64,000 nt of DNA from positions 434,001 through 498,000 of the forward strand of contig NZ_JAEUXJ010000001.1 of the NCBI RefSeq assembly GCF_016775475.1, read 5' to 3'. Source of the DNA: Belnapia mucosa. GTDB taxonomy: Bacteria; Pseudomonadota; Alphaproteobacteria; Acetobacterales; Acetobacteraceae. Position numbers and translations under genes: made by a program. The stretch's first letter is position 1. Each line of letters starts with the position of its first letter. Positions 1-8,807 of this stretch are shown here, one piece after another. Below the pieces are notes generated by a model. That model was not told where the DNA came from and made no database searches. It saw only the letters and a list, made by a program, of their open reading frames with translations.

Positions 1-764
1 CGGGGCTGATCCCGGGGCTGGTCATGGCGGCAACGCTGATGGGTGCGGTCGCCGTCACCGCTCATCGCCGCGGCTTCGACCGCGATGCGCAATTCCGCTG
101 GGCGCGGCTGGGGCATACCGGCAAGCGCGCCTTCCTGCCGATGATGACGCCGGTGCTGCTGGTGGGCGGCATGACCTCCGGCGCCTTCACCCCGACCGAG
201 GCGGCGATCGCGGCGACCTTCTACGCGCTGTTCCTCGGCGCCGTGGTCTATCGCACACTGACCTGGCGCAGCTTCCTGCGCGTCACGCAGGAGACCATCG
301 AAACGACGGCGGTGGTGCTGCTGATCGTCGCCGGCGCCTCGATCTTCGGCTGGCTCATCACCACGACCCGCGTCACGGAAGGCGTGGCAGGCTGGGTGCT
401 CGGCATCACCACCAACAAATGGCTGGTGCTGCTGCTGGTCAATTTGTTCCTGCTGGTAGTTGGCTGCTTTCTCGAGACGATCGCGGCCATCACCATCCTG
501 GTGCCGGTGCTACTGCCACTGATGATCCAGCTCGGCGTCGACCCGGTGCATTTCGGCATCATCATGGTGTTGAACCTGATGATCGGCCTGCTGACGCCGC
601 CGGTCGGGATGGTGCTGTTCATCCTGGCCCGCGTTTCCGGCCTCTCCTTCGAGCAGACCATGAGGGCCTGCTCGCCCTTCCTCATCCCGCTCTTCATCTG
701 CCTTGGGCTAGTGACCTACTGGGAGAGCATGGTGATGTGGCTGCCGGTGACGATCTACCGGTAG
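1..764 (+). CDS. TRAP transporter large permease (DctM family), C-terminal part
   Basis: This is the C-terminal half or so of the 12-helix large membrane subunit of a TRAP transporter, which uses an ion gradient to import organic acids delivered by a periplasmic binding protein. The reading frame is open to the first base of the window (frame of base 3), so the start lies upstream. Seen in the sequence: GLIPGLVMAA at the very edge, a glycine-rich segment with PTEAAIAA (the TRAP large-subunit PTE motif), then several strongly hydrophobic helices including one with LETIAAITILVPVLLP and the loop GLLTPPVGMVLF. The C-terminus is complete. The small permease and binding protein would be expected upstream, outside the window. 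The substrate cannot be told. It ends 6 bases before the convergent cysG stop, with no clear terminator hairpin between them. Confidence 0.93.
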   Translation, partial: GLIPGLVMAATLMGAVAVTAHRRGFDRDAQFRWARLGHTGKRAFLPMMTPVLLVGGMTSGAFTPTEAAIAATFYALFLGAVVYRTLTWRSFLRVTQETIETTAVVLLIVAGASIFGWLITTTRVTEGVAGWVLGITTNKWLVLLLVNLFLLVVGCFLETIAAITILVPVLLPLMIQLGVDPVHFGIIMVLNLMIGLLTPPVGMVLFILARVSGLSFEQTMRACSPFLIPLFICLGLVTYWESMVMWLPVTIYR

Positions 765-770
765 CCGTGA

Positions 771-2084
771 TCAGGCGGCGGCCAGCCAGCCGCGCGCCCC
801 GCCGCGCGCGACAGCCTCGCCCACCAGCAGCAGGGCAGGGCCGCCGGTGACCCAGGCGGGTGCCTCGGCGGCGATGCTGTCGAGGGTGCCGCGGAGGACG
901 CGCTGCTGTGGGGTGCCGCCGCGCTCCACCACGGCGGCAGGCATCGAGGGCGGCATGCCCTCGGCGATGAGGCCGTCGCGCAACGGGGCGAGGGTGCTGA
1001 TGCCCATATAGATCGCCAGCGTCTGGCCGGGCTGCACCAGGCCGCGGACATCGATGCCGCCATCGCGCCGATGACCGGTGACGAAGGTGACGGCACGGGC
1101 GGCGTCGCGATGGGTCAGCGGGATGCCCGCCCCGGCGGCGCAGGCCAGCGCCGCGGTGACACCCGGGACGACCTCGCAGGGGATGCCGGCGGCGGCGAGC
1201 GCTTCCGCCTCCTCGCCGCCCCGGCCGAAGACCAGCGGGTCGCCGCCCTTCAGGCGCACCACGCGCTTGCCCTCGCGGGCAAGGCGGACCAGCAGGGCGT
1301 TGATGTCCTCCTGCTTCATGCAGTGATTGGCCCGCGCCTTGCCGACGAAGATGCGTTCGGCATCGCGCCGCGCCATCTCCAGCACCGCCTCGGTGCCGAG
1401 CCGGTCATGCACGATGACATCCGCCTCGCCGAGCAGACGCAGCGCCCGCAGGGTCAGCAGATCGGCGGCGCCCGGCCCCGCGCCGACCAGATGGACCATG
1501 CCGCGCGGGCGGGTCTCGGCGGAATCGAGCGCGGCGACGAAGGCCGTATCGGCCTCAACCTCGCGGCCGGCGATGGCGAGATCGGCCGGGAGGCCGCCGA
1601 GCGCCGCATCGAGGAAGCGGCGGCGGGCGGCAAGGTCCGGCAGGCGGGCGCGCACGGCGGATTTGAAACGCTCGGCCAGCGCTGCGACACGGCCGAGGCC
1701 GGGCGGCAGCAGCGCCTCGATCTTCTGGCGGATCATGCGGGCGAGGACGGGGGCGGCGCCGCCGGAAGAGACGGCGATGGTGACCGGGGCGCGGTCGATG
1801 ATCGCCGGCATCAGCGCGGTGCAGAGGGCAGGGCGATCGACCACATTCACCGGAATCCCCCGCGCGCGGCAGGCGGTGGCGAGGGCCTGGAGCTCGGCCT
1901 CCGGCGCATCGGCGCCGATGGCCAAGGCGCAGCCATCGAGCAGCGCCTCCTCGAAAGCCGCGGCGAAGCGGATCTCGGCTCCGGCCTGGCGGAGGAGATC
2001 GGCCTTGCGCTCCGCGACCTCGCCCGTGCCGAGGACCAGCACCGGCCGGGCCTGGAGGTCGAGGAAGACGGGGAAATGCTGCAT
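771..2084 (-). CDS. cysG: Siroheme synthase, bifunctional or trifunctional (CysG)
   Basis: 437 residues, close to the usual CysG length. CysG makes siroheme, the cofactor of assimilatory nitrite and sulfite reductases, from uroporphyrinogen III. The N-terminal third is the precorrin-2 dehydrogenase/ferrochelatase module: a Rossmann loop GTGEVAERKADLL at residues 19-31 and NVVDRPALCTALMPAII around 80-96. From about residue 195 comes the SAM-dependent uroporphyrinogen C-methyltransferase: VGAGPGAADLLTLRA, the tract VGKARANHCMKQEDIN and RLKGGDPLVFGRGGEE (about 278-292). The ATG shares one base with the nasA stop (TGATG), so it is the last gene of the nitrate operon, consistent with supplying cofactor to a nitrite reductase encoded elsewhere. 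Confidence 0.95.
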   Translation of the reverse strand: MQHFPVFLDLQARPVLVLGTGEVAERKADLLRQAGAEIRFAAAFEEALLDGCALAIGADAPEAELQALATACRARGIPVNVVDRPALCTALMPAIIDRAPVTIAVSSGGAAPVLARMIRQKIEALLPPGLGRVAALAERFKSAVRARLPDLAARRRFLDAALGGLPADLAIAGREVEADTAFVAALDSAETRPRGMVHLVGAGPGAADLLTLRALRLLGEADVIVHDRLGTEAVLEMARRDAERIFVGKARANHCMKQEDINALLVRLAREGKRVVRLKGGDPLVFGRGGEEAEALAAAGIPCEVVPGVTAALACAAGAGIPLTHRDAARAVTFVTGHRRDGGIDVRGLVQPGQTLAIYMGISTLAPLRDGLIAEGMPPSMPAAVVERGGTPQQRVLRGTLDSIAAEAPAWVTGGPALLLVGEAVARGGARGWLAAA

Positions 2085-4651
2085 CAGGCGGGTTCCGGCA
2101 CCGGGGTCTTGGTGAGCAGAGCGGCGATTTCCGGGCGGCAGGAGCCGCAGCCCGTGCCGGCCCGCGTCGCCTCGCCGACCAGGGCGGGGGTGTTAGCACC
2201 CCGGGCGATGCTTGCGCAGATCACGGCTTCGGTGACGCCGTGGCAGACGCAGAGGGTGGGCGAGGGGGCGGGGCCCTCGGCCAGGGCGCCGGCGAGCAGG
2301 GCGCGGCGGGCGGCGCTGCCGATGGCCGCCTCGGCAAAGAGGAAGATGAGCCAATCCCGTCGCGGTAGCGCGGCGGGGTCGGGGGCGAGGAAGAGGCAGG
2401 CCAGCAAGCGGCCATCGCGCAACAGGGCGGCCCGGTGCAGGCCGGCGGCGGGATCTTCCAGCAAGACCCAAGCGGCCTCGGGCTCCTCCACCAGGGCGCG
2501 GAGGCGGGCGAAGGCCTCGGCCGGCGGCTCGGTGCCAGCCAACTCATGGCGCCAGAGCGCCGCGCCGACGGGGATCAGCGCCGTCCAGTCCGCGAGATCG
2601 GCACCGAGGCTGCGGCGGGCCAGGAGGAAGCCATGCCATGCCATCGGCGCGGGGAGGAGCCGCACCGGGGTGTGCTTCAGCTCCGGCTGGCCGCTGATCG
2701 GGTCCACCGCCGGGTTGACCGAGGCGTTGATACGGGCGGAGGGGGCGAAGCGGCTGGTCCAGTGCATCGGCACGAAGATGCCCCCACGGGCGAGGCCGGG
2801 ATCGTGGCGGAGGCGCAGCGTGGCCTCGCCCCAGGGGCTCTCGATGCGGGCAAGGCTGCCATCGGCGAGGCCGGCCGCATCGGCGGGGTGGATGGCCGCG
2901 GCCGGCTCGGGGCTATGGGCCATGAGGCGTGGCACCGACCCGGTGCGGGTCATCGTATGCCACTGGTCGCGCAGCCGGCCGGTCAGCAGAACGAGGGGGT
3001 AAGCCGGGCTCGGGGCGTTGGCCGGGGGGCGGTAGGGGGTCGGGACGAAGCGGGCGGGGGGCGAGAGGCGGCCGCCCTGCTCACCGCGGCGGACGACCGG
3101 CCAACGGGTCGGCGGCATCGCGGCGTATTCGGCATCCGAGAGATCGGCAAGGCCGGAGATGTCGAAGGCCCGTGCGGCGGGGCGGGCGAGGCCGGTCAGG
3201 GCAGCATGCTCGCGGAAGATCGCGGAGGGGCCGGCCCAGGCGAAGGCATCGCCCCAGCCGAGCCGGGCGGCGACCTGGGCGATTGCCCACCAATCGGGCC
3301 GGGCCTCGCCCAGCGCGGGGCGGAAGGCGCGCTGGCGGCTGATGACGCGCTCGCTATTGGTTACCGTGCCGTCCTTCTCGCCCCAGCCGAGGGCGGGGAG
3401 GCGGATGCGGGCCAGATCGACCGTGTCGCTCTCCCGGGTGCAATCGGAGGCGACGAGGCAGGGGGTGCGGCGGAGGGCCTCTCGGATGCGGCCGGCATCG
3501 GGGAGGGAGACGGCCGGGTTGGTGGCCATTACCCAAAGGGCGCCGATACGGCCCTCGCCGGCGGCGCGGAACAGGTCGAGGGCCTTGAGGCCGGGACCGG
3601 CGGCGAGGTTTGGTGTCTGCCAGTAGCCACGCAGCGCCTCGGCTTCTGCGGGACGGTCCCAGTCGAGGTGGCCGGCGAGCATATTGGACAGCGCCCCGAC
3701 CTCGCGCCCGCCCATGGCATTGGGCTGGCCGGTGATGCTGAAGGGTCCGGCGCCCGGCTGGCCGATGCGCCCGGTCAGCAGATGGCAGTTGATGATGGCG
3801 TTCGCCTTGTCCGTCCCCGCCGAGGATTGGTTGGCGCCCTGGCTGAACAGGGTCACGGTGCGAGGCGTCGTTGCGAACCAGTCGAGGAAGGTGGCGAGCA
3901 GGGCCGGGTCGAGGCCGGTCTCGCCATCGGCAGCGGCCAGCGCTGTATCGAGACCGGGGGCCTCGCTGCGGAAGCCCCGCACGTGGAGGTGGCGGAGCAG
4001 GATGTTGAACAGGGCGACGTCGCCGCCGGGGGCAATGGGGAGGTGAAGGTCTGCGCCCTCGCAGCTGGTGGTGCGGCGGGGGTCGATCACCACCAGCCGC
4101 ATGCTGGGCCGGGCAGCGCGGGCGGCCTGGAGGCGCTGGAACAGCACGGGATGGCACCAGGCGAGGTTGCTGCCAACCAGCACCACGAGATCGGCGAGTT
4201 CCAGATCCTCATAGATGCCAGGGACGAGATCCTCGCCGAAGGCACGGCGATGGCCCGCGACGGCGGAGGCCATGCAGAGGCGGGAATTGCTGTCGATATT
4301 GCCGGTGCCGAGGAAGCCCTTGGCCAGTTTGTTGGCGGCGTAATAATCTTCGGTCAGCAACTGGCCGCTGACATAAAGGGCGGTGCCCTGCGGGCCGTGC
4401 TCGGCCAGCGCCTTCCGGAAACCCTCGGCCACCTCATCCAGCGCCACCTCCCAACTGGCGCACTTGCCATCGACTTCGGGGTGGAGCAGGCGGCCGGGCT
4501 GGTCGAGCGTCTCGCCGAGGGTGGTGCCTTTGCTGCAGAGCCGGCCGCGATTGGCAGGATGCTCCGGGTCGCCACGCAGCGTGCCGTCGGCCGCAGCGAG
4601 AACGCCGCAGCCGACGCCACAATAGGGGCAGGTCGTGCGGATTTCGCCCAT
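2084..4651 (-). CDS. nasA: Assimilatory nitrate reductase catalytic subunit with C-terminal BFD-type Fe-S domain
   Basis: 855-residue cytoplasmic molybdopterin enzyme reducing nitrate to nitrite for nitrogen assimilation. The start is placed at MGEIRTTC because the 4Fe-4S ligands C8, C11, C15 and C39 then sit where NasA/NapA proteins have them, and because its ATG overlaps the upstream stop by one base. The upstream open frame (66 codons) is proline/arginine-rich shadow. Further support: SNSRLCMASAVAGH, the molybdopterin-binding tract LFSQGANQSSAGTDKANAI, and GRIGQPGAGPFSITGQPNAM. The tail from about residue 795 is a separate [2Fe-2S] BFD-like domain with cysteines at about 801, 803, 835 and 838, as in Klebsiella-type NasA. 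It probably receives electrons from the FAD reductase encoded just upstream. Confidence 0.96.
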   Translation of the reverse strand: MGEIRTTCPYCGVGCGVLAAADGTLRGDPEHPANRGRLCSKGTTLGETLDQPGRLLHPEVDGKCASWEVALDEVAEGFRKALAEHGPQGTALYVSGQLLTEDYYAANKLAKGFLGTGNIDSNSRLCMASAVAGHRRAFGEDLVPGIYEDLELADLVVLVGSNLAWCHPVLFQRLQAARAARPSMRLVVIDPRRTTSCEGADLHLPIAPGGDVALFNILLRHLHVRGFRSEAPGLDTALAAADGETGLDPALLATFLDWFATTPRTVTLFSQGANQSSAGTDKANAIINCHLLTGRIGQPGAGPFSITGQPNAMGGREVGALSNMLAGHLDWDRPAEAEALRGYWQTPNLAAGPGLKALDLFRAAGEGRIGALWVMATNPAVSLPDAGRIREALRRTPCLVASDCTRESDTVDLARIRLPALGWGEKDGTVTNSERVISRQRAFRPALGEARPDWWAIAQVAARLGWGDAFAWAGPSAIFREHAALTGLARPAARAFDISGLADLSDAEYAAMPPTRWPVVRRGEQGGRLSPPARFVPTPYRPPANAPSPAYPLVLLTGRLRDQWHTMTRTGSVPRLMAHSPEPAAAIHPADAAGLADGSLARIESPWGEATLRLRHDPGLARGGIFVPMHWTSRFAPSARINASVNPAVDPISGQPELKHTPVRLLPAPMAWHGFLLARRSLGADLADWTALIPVGAALWRHELAGTEPPAEAFARLRALVEEPEAAWVLLEDPAAGLHRAALLRDGRLLACLFLAPDPAALPRRDWLIFLFAEAAIGSAARRALLAGALAEGPAPSPTLCVCHGVTEAVICASIARGANTPALVGEATRAGTGCGSCRPEIAALLTKTPVPEPA

Positions 4652-5850
4652 CAGGCCGCCTCCCGCACGAATGCCGGGCCGAAGGCGAGGGCGGCGCGGA
4701 AGCCGGCCACGCTGCGGCGCGAGGTAATGAGGTCGAGATAGAAGCCGGCATCGGCCGTGTCGCCATAGAGCACGGCGCCGACCAACCTCCCGTCGCGCAG
4801 CAGCAGCCGGCGGTAGCGCTCCTCGGCCTCGTCGCGGAGGGTGATGCACTCGGCACCGTCGTCGGCGATCTCGCCGGCCGACCAGACGGCGGTGCCGGAA
4901 ACCTTTAGCGCTGCGGCATCGGCGCGCGGAGCCCAGGCAGCGGCCTCACCGGTGATGGCGCGGGCGGCGACCTCGGCCTGTTCCAGCGCAGGGGCGACGA
5001 GACCGATGCAGCGGCCGCCATGCTCGGCGCATTCGCCGATGGCATAGATGGCCGGATCGGCGCTGCGCATGGCGTCGTCCACGGTGACGGCGCGGCCGAT
5101 GGGCAGGCCGGCCTCGCGGGCGAGTGCGACATTCGGCCGGATGCCGACCGCCATCACCACCAGCTCGGCCGGGATCAGAGCGCCATCGGAGAGGCGGACG
5201 GCGCGGGCGGCGGCCTCGCCCTCGACCGCGACGGTGCTGGCCGGCATGGCGAAGCGGATTCCGCGCATGCCGAGGCGCCGGGTGAGGAGGGCGCCGGCAG
5301 CCGGGTCGAGCTGGCGCTCCATCGGCCAGCCGACGGCATGGACGATGGTCACCGTCATGCCGCGATGGGCGAGGCCAACCGCGGCCTCGAGGCCGAGCAA
5401 CCCGCCGCCGATAACCACCGCATGGCCGCCGCGCTGGGCGGCGCGGAGCATCAGGCGCACATCCTCCATGTCGCGGTAGAGGACCACGCCCGGCAGATCG
5501 GCGCCCGGCAGCGGCAGGCGGATAGCGGTGGAACCGGAGGCCAGCACCAGCCGGTCATAGGGCAGGCGCTCGCCGCGGGCGGTGACGGCCTCGCCCGCGG
5601 CGCGGTCGATGGCGGCGATGGGCGTCGCCGGGCGGTAGCGGATGCCCAAGGACCGCAGCATCGCCAGCGGGTGGGTGATGAGGCCCTCGATGGTCGCAGC
5701 ACCCGCCAGCAGCCGCGACAGTGCGACCCGATCATAGGGCAGCGCGGCTTCGGCGCCGGCGAGGGTGACCAGGGCGCCGGGCAGCCGCTCGGCGAGTCGG
5801 ACGGCGCAGCGCGCGCCGGCTGGGCCCGCACCGATGACGAGAACGCGCAT
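4651..5850 (-). CDS. FAD-dependent NAD(P)H oxidoreductase of nitrate assimilation (NasB/NirB N-terminal type)
   Basis: 399 residues resembling the pyridine-nucleotide-disulfide reductase core of NirB and of the nitrate-reductase electron-transfer subunit. Seen: an N-terminal FAD Rossmann motif GAGPAGARCA (residues 7-16), a second dinucleotide motif VVIGGGLLGLEAAVGLA in the middle for NAD(P)H, and the FAD-contact segment AIYAIGECAEHGG. It lacks the siroheme-binding half of NirB, so it is not itself a nitrite reductase. Its stop overlaps the nasA start by one base, and it sits 11 bases after nrtD. Inference: it passes electrons from NAD(P)H to the BFD domain of NasA. An alternative is a rubredoxin/ferredoxin reductase, but the operon position argues against that. 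Confidence 0.88.
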   Translation of the reverse strand: MRVLVIGAGPAGARCAVRLAERLPGALVTLAGAEAALPYDRVALSRLLAGAATIEGLITHPLAMLRSLGIRYRPATPIAAIDRAAGEAVTARGERLPYDRLVLASGSTAIRLPLPGADLPGVVLYRDMEDVRLMLRAAQRGGHAVVIGGGLLGLEAAVGLAHRGMTVTIVHAVGWPMERQLDPAAGALLTRRLGMRGIRFAMPASTVAVEGEAAARAVRLSDGALIPAELVVMAVGIRPNVALAREAGLPIGRAVTVDDAMRSADPAIYAIGECAEHGGRCIGLVAPALEQAEVAARAITGEAAAWAPRADAAALKVSGTAVWSAGEIADDGAECITLRDEAEERYRRLLLRDGRLVGAVLYGDTADAGFYLDLITSRRSVAGFRAALAFGPAFVREAA

Positions 5851-5861
5851 GATGGCTGTCC

Positions 5862-6656
5862 TCAGGCGGCGGCGAGGGCCGGATTGGCGTGGCGGGTGTG
5901 GAGGAATTCCAGCACGGCCGTGCGCGCGGCGACGAAGCGCGGATCGGCGGCAAGGGCCAGGCGGTCGCGCGGGCGGGGGAGGTCGACCTCAAGGATTTCG
6001 CCGATGCGGGCATTCGGACCGTTGGTCAGCATGACGATGCGGTCCGAGAGAAGCACCGCCTCATCCACGTCATGGGTGATCATCACCACCGTCGTGCCGC
6101 GGCTGGCATGGATGTCCATCACCTGGTCCTGTAGGTGGGCGCGCGTCAGGGCGTCGAGGGCACCGAAGGGCTCGTCCAGCAGCAGGACCTTGGGCCTCAT
6201 CGAGAGGGCGCGGGCGATGCCGATGCGCTGCTTCATGCCGCCGGAGATCTCGCTCGGCCGCTTGTCCTTGGCATGGGTCATGCGGACGAGGGCGAGGTTC
6301 TCCAGCACCCAGTCACTCCGCTCGGCGCGGGACATCGCCTTCGACAGGGTTTGGTCCACCGCGAGCTTGACGTTCTCGTAGCAGGTCAGCCAGGGGAGCA
6401 GGCTGTGGTTCTGGAAGACGACGGCGCGGTCGGGGCCAGGGCCCTCGATCTCGCGGCCCTCGAGGACCACGCCGCCGGCGGTCGCGGGCAGCAGGCCGGC
6501 AATGACATTCAGCAGCGTCGACTTGCCGCAGCCGCTATGGCCGATGACGGAGACGTATTCGCCACGGGCGATCTGGAGGTCGATCTCGCGCAGGACGGGG
6601 ACGGGCGCCTTGGGGAAGGCGACGGAGAGCTGGGAGATGTCGAGGAAGCGGTCCAT
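5862..6656 (-). CDS. nrtD: Nitrate ABC transporter ATPase (NrtD/SsuB family)
   Basis: 264-residue ABC ATPase that powers nitrate (or nitrite/cyanate) uptake at the cytoplasmic membrane. Walker A GHSGCGKST is at 39-47, the signature SGGMKQR at 138-144, and Walker B KVLLLDEP ends at 163. The Q-loop reads VVFQNHSLLPWL, the usual form in the NrtCD/SsuB/TauB branch. It follows nrtB by 11 bases and precedes the FAD reductase by 11 bases, so the transporter and reductase are one unit. It lacks the NrtA-like extension of cyanobacterial NrtC. The substrate is assigned from context. Confidence 0.94.
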   Translation of the reverse strand: MDRFLDISQLSVAFPKAPVPVLREIDLQIARGEYVSVIGHSGCGKSTLLNVIAGLLPATAGGVVLEGREIEGPGPDRAVVFQNHSLLPWLTCYENVKLAVDQTLSKAMSRAERSDWVLENLALVRMTHAKDKRPSEISGGMKQRIGIARALSMRPKVLLLDEPFGALDALTRAHLQDQVMDIHASRGTTVVMITHDVDEAVLLSDRIVMLTNGPNARIGEILEVDLPRPRDRLALAADPRFVAARTAVLEFLHTRHANPALAAA

Positions 6657-6667
6657 GGGGGCTCTCC

Positions 6668-7537
6668 TTAGCTGGCCGAGGTGCCACGGGTGGCGAAGCG
6701 GCCGGCGAGGGCCACGATGCGGTCGAGCGCGAAGCCGACCAGGCCGACATAGGTGAGGGCCACGATGATGTCGGAGAGGTTGGAGCTGTTCCAGGCATCC
6801 CAGATGAAGAAGCCGATGCCGACACCGCCGATCAGCATCTCGGCGGCGATGATCGCCAGCCAGGACAGGCCGATGCCGATCTTGAGGCCGGTGAAGATGT
6901 AGGGCGCGGCCGCCGGCAGCACGATCTTCCAGAAGAAGGCGGGGCCGCGCAGGCGGATGACGGCCGCGACATTGCGGTAGTCCTGCGGCACGTTGCGGAC
7001 CCCGACGGCGGTGTTGATGATGATCGGCCAGATCGAGGTGATGAAGATCACGAAGATCGCGCTGGGCTGCGCCTCGCGGAAGGCGGCCAGCGAGAGGGGC
7101 AGCCAGGCAAGCGGCGGGACGGTGCGCAGCACCTGGAAGATCGGGTCGAGGCCGCGCATGGCGAAGTCCGAGGTGCCGATCAGCAGCCCGACCAGGATGC
7201 CGGCGACGGCGGCGAGGGCGAAGCCAAGGGCGACGCGCTGGAGGCTCGCCAGCAGGTGCCAGAAGAGGCCCTTGTCAAGGCCACCATTGTCGAAGAAGGG
7301 GTCGGTGATGAGGTCGCGCGCATCGGTCCAGACCTTGCTCGGCGGCGGCAGTGTCGCGTTCGGACCGCTGGCAGCGAATTGCCAGAGCGCCATGAGGGCG
7401 ACCACGACCAGCAGCGGCGGCAATAGCTGCGCCAGGACGGGGCGCAGGCGCGACACCTTCGGCAAAGCGGCGAAGTCCGCCGGCGTCGAAAGGGCGGCCG
7501 GGGTAGTGGCCGCCGGCTTCGGGGCGAGCATGTTCAT
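6668..7537 (-). CDS. nrtB: Nitrate ABC transporter permease (NrtB family)
   Basis: 289-residue inner-membrane permease. About 45 polar residues precede the first helix (around 36-56, LLPPLLVVVALMALWQF). Roughly five further helices follow, and the binding-protein-dependent transport motif is present as the segment around AAVIRLRGPAFFWKIVLPAAAPYIFTG, split here only for description: its EAA-like core is RLRGPAFFWKIVLPAA. The C-terminal part has GIGFFIWDAWNSSNLSDIIV, typical of NrtB/SsuC permeases. It starts 3 bases after the nrtA stop and ends 11 bases before nrtD. It would form the membrane pore for NrtA and NrtD. Confidence 0.94.
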   Translation of the reverse strand: MNMLAPKPAATTPAALSTPADFAALPKVSRLRPVLAQLLPPLLVVVALMALWQFAASGPNATLPPPSKVWTDARDLITDPFFDNGGLDKGLFWHLLASLQRVALGFALAAVAGILVGLLIGTSDFAMRGLDPIFQVLRTVPPLAWLPLSLAAFREAQPSAIFVIFITSIWPIIINTAVGVRNVPQDYRNVAAVIRLRGPAFFWKIVLPAAAPYIFTGLKIGIGLSWLAIIAAEMLIGGVGIGFFIWDAWNSSNLSDIIVALTYVGLVGFALDRIVALAGRFATRGTSAS

Positions 7538-7540
7538 CGC

Positions 7541-8806
7541 TCAGGCTCCGGCCAACTTCTTGATGGAAAGAGAGGCGAGATAGGCGGCCGGGTTCTCCGG
7601 GTCGAAGACCTTGCCGTCGAAGAAGGTCTCGCGGCCGCGACTGGTGCCGGTGGGCATCTCGGCCGCTGGCACACCGGCGCGCTCGGCGGCGCCGCGCCAG
7701 ATCGCCTCGCGGTTGACCTGGGCGATGAGCGCCTTGGTATCGGTCGATTCCGGCAGCACGCCCCAGCGGATGTCCTCGGTGAGGAACCAGAGCTCATGCG
7801 AGGGGAAGGGGTAGCTGGCATGGTCGCGCCAGAACTTCATCAGCAGCGGGCTGCCCTCGACCTTGCGGCCGTCGCCATAGTCGATATTGCCGAGCGAGCG
7901 CTGCAGGATATCGGTGACCGGCACATTGAACCAGGCGCGGCGGCCGATAATGCTGCACATCTCCTGCTTGTTCGCAGCCTCGTCGCACCAGCGCTGGGCC
8001 TCGATCACGGCGGCGGTCAGCGCCGTCGCGGCGTTCGGATTCTTCTCGACCCAGTCGGCGCGGAGGCCGAGGGATTTCTCCGGGTGGTCCTTCCAGAGTT
8101 CGCCGGTGACGGCGGCGGTGAAGCCGATCTTCTGGTTGACGAGCTGGTCGTTCCAGGGCTCGCCGACGCAGAAGGCGTCCATGGTCCCGACCTTCATATT
8201 GGCGACCATCTGCGGTGGCGGGACGACGATGGTCTGCACCTCCTTGTCCGGGTCGATGCCGCCGGCCGCCAGCCAGTAGCGGATCCAGAGGTCATGCGTG
8301 CCGCCGCGGAAGGTCATCGCGACCTTGCTCTCGGGCGTGAAGGCACGCTTCAGGGCGGAGGAATCGATGGTCGGCTTCAGCGCCTTGTGCTTCTCCCCGA
8401 CCGACAGGGCCTGGCCATTGGTGTTCAGCCGGGCGGTGATGACCATCGGCACGGGCTGGCCGTTCTGCGTGACCTTCCCGGCGGTCATCAGATAGGGCAG
8501 CGGCGTCAGGATATGCGCGCCGTCGATGCCGCCGCGCTCGCCGCCGAGGACGAGGTTGTCGCGCGTCGCGCCCCAGCTTGCCTGCTTCGAGACCTCGACC
8601 TCTGGCATGCCATATTTGGCGAAGAGGCCACGCTCCTTGGCGATGATGAGCGGCGCGGCGTCGGTCAGGGCGATGTAGCCGAGCACGGCCTTCTTTACCT
8701 CGGGCGTCGTCGCTCCTTGCGCGAAGGCGCCGCGTGGGGTGGTGGCCCGGGCCGCGGCTAGCAGGGCGGCCGTGGCGGCGATGGCGTTGCGGCGGGTCAG
8801 GCTCAT
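7541..8806 (-). CDS. nrtA: Nitrate ABC transporter substrate-binding protein, exported
   Basis: 421-residue periplasmic binding protein of the NrtA/CmpA family. The start is chosen at MSLTRRNAIAAT because this gives an export signal: paired arginines, a hydrophobic alanine stretch, and a likely cleavage near AFAQG at about residue 30. The longer open frame upstream is proline-rich and has no export character. Family signatures: GYIALTDAAPLIIAKERGLF just after the signal, QASWGATRDNLVLGG, IVVPPPQMVANMKVG, and FCVGEPWNDQLV. It begins one base after the nasS stop. The paired arginines may mean Tat export, but the motif is not canonical. Confidence 0.94.
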   Translation of the reverse strand: MSLTRRNAIAATAALLAAARATTPRGAFAQGATTPEVKKAVLGYIALTDAAPLIIAKERGLFAKYGMPEVEVSKQASWGATRDNLVLGGERGGIDGAHILTPLPYLMTAGKVTQNGQPVPMVITARLNTNGQALSVGEKHKALKPTIDSSALKRAFTPESKVAMTFRGGTHDLWIRYWLAAGGIDPDKEVQTIVVPPPQMVANMKVGTMDAFCVGEPWNDQLVNQKIGFTAAVTGELWKDHPEKSLGLRADWVEKNPNAATALTAAVIEAQRWCDEAANKQEMCSIIGRRAWFNVPVTDILQRSLGNIDYGDGRKVEGSPLLMKFWRDHASYPFPSHELWFLTEDIRWGVLPESTDTKALIAQVNREAIWRGAAERAGVPAAEMPTGTSRGRETFFDGKVFDPENPAAYLASLSIKKLAGA

Positions 8807-8807
8807 C

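Noticed and set aside
1071..3002. 643-codon plus-strand frame across cysG and nasA
   Set aside because: Spans two genes on the opposite strand and shows no conserved motif.
2435..4741. 768-codon open frame on the plus strand opposite nasA
   Set aside because: Antisense shadow of a well-supported nasA; glycine/alanine/arginine-rich with no domain, as expected from third-position GC bias.
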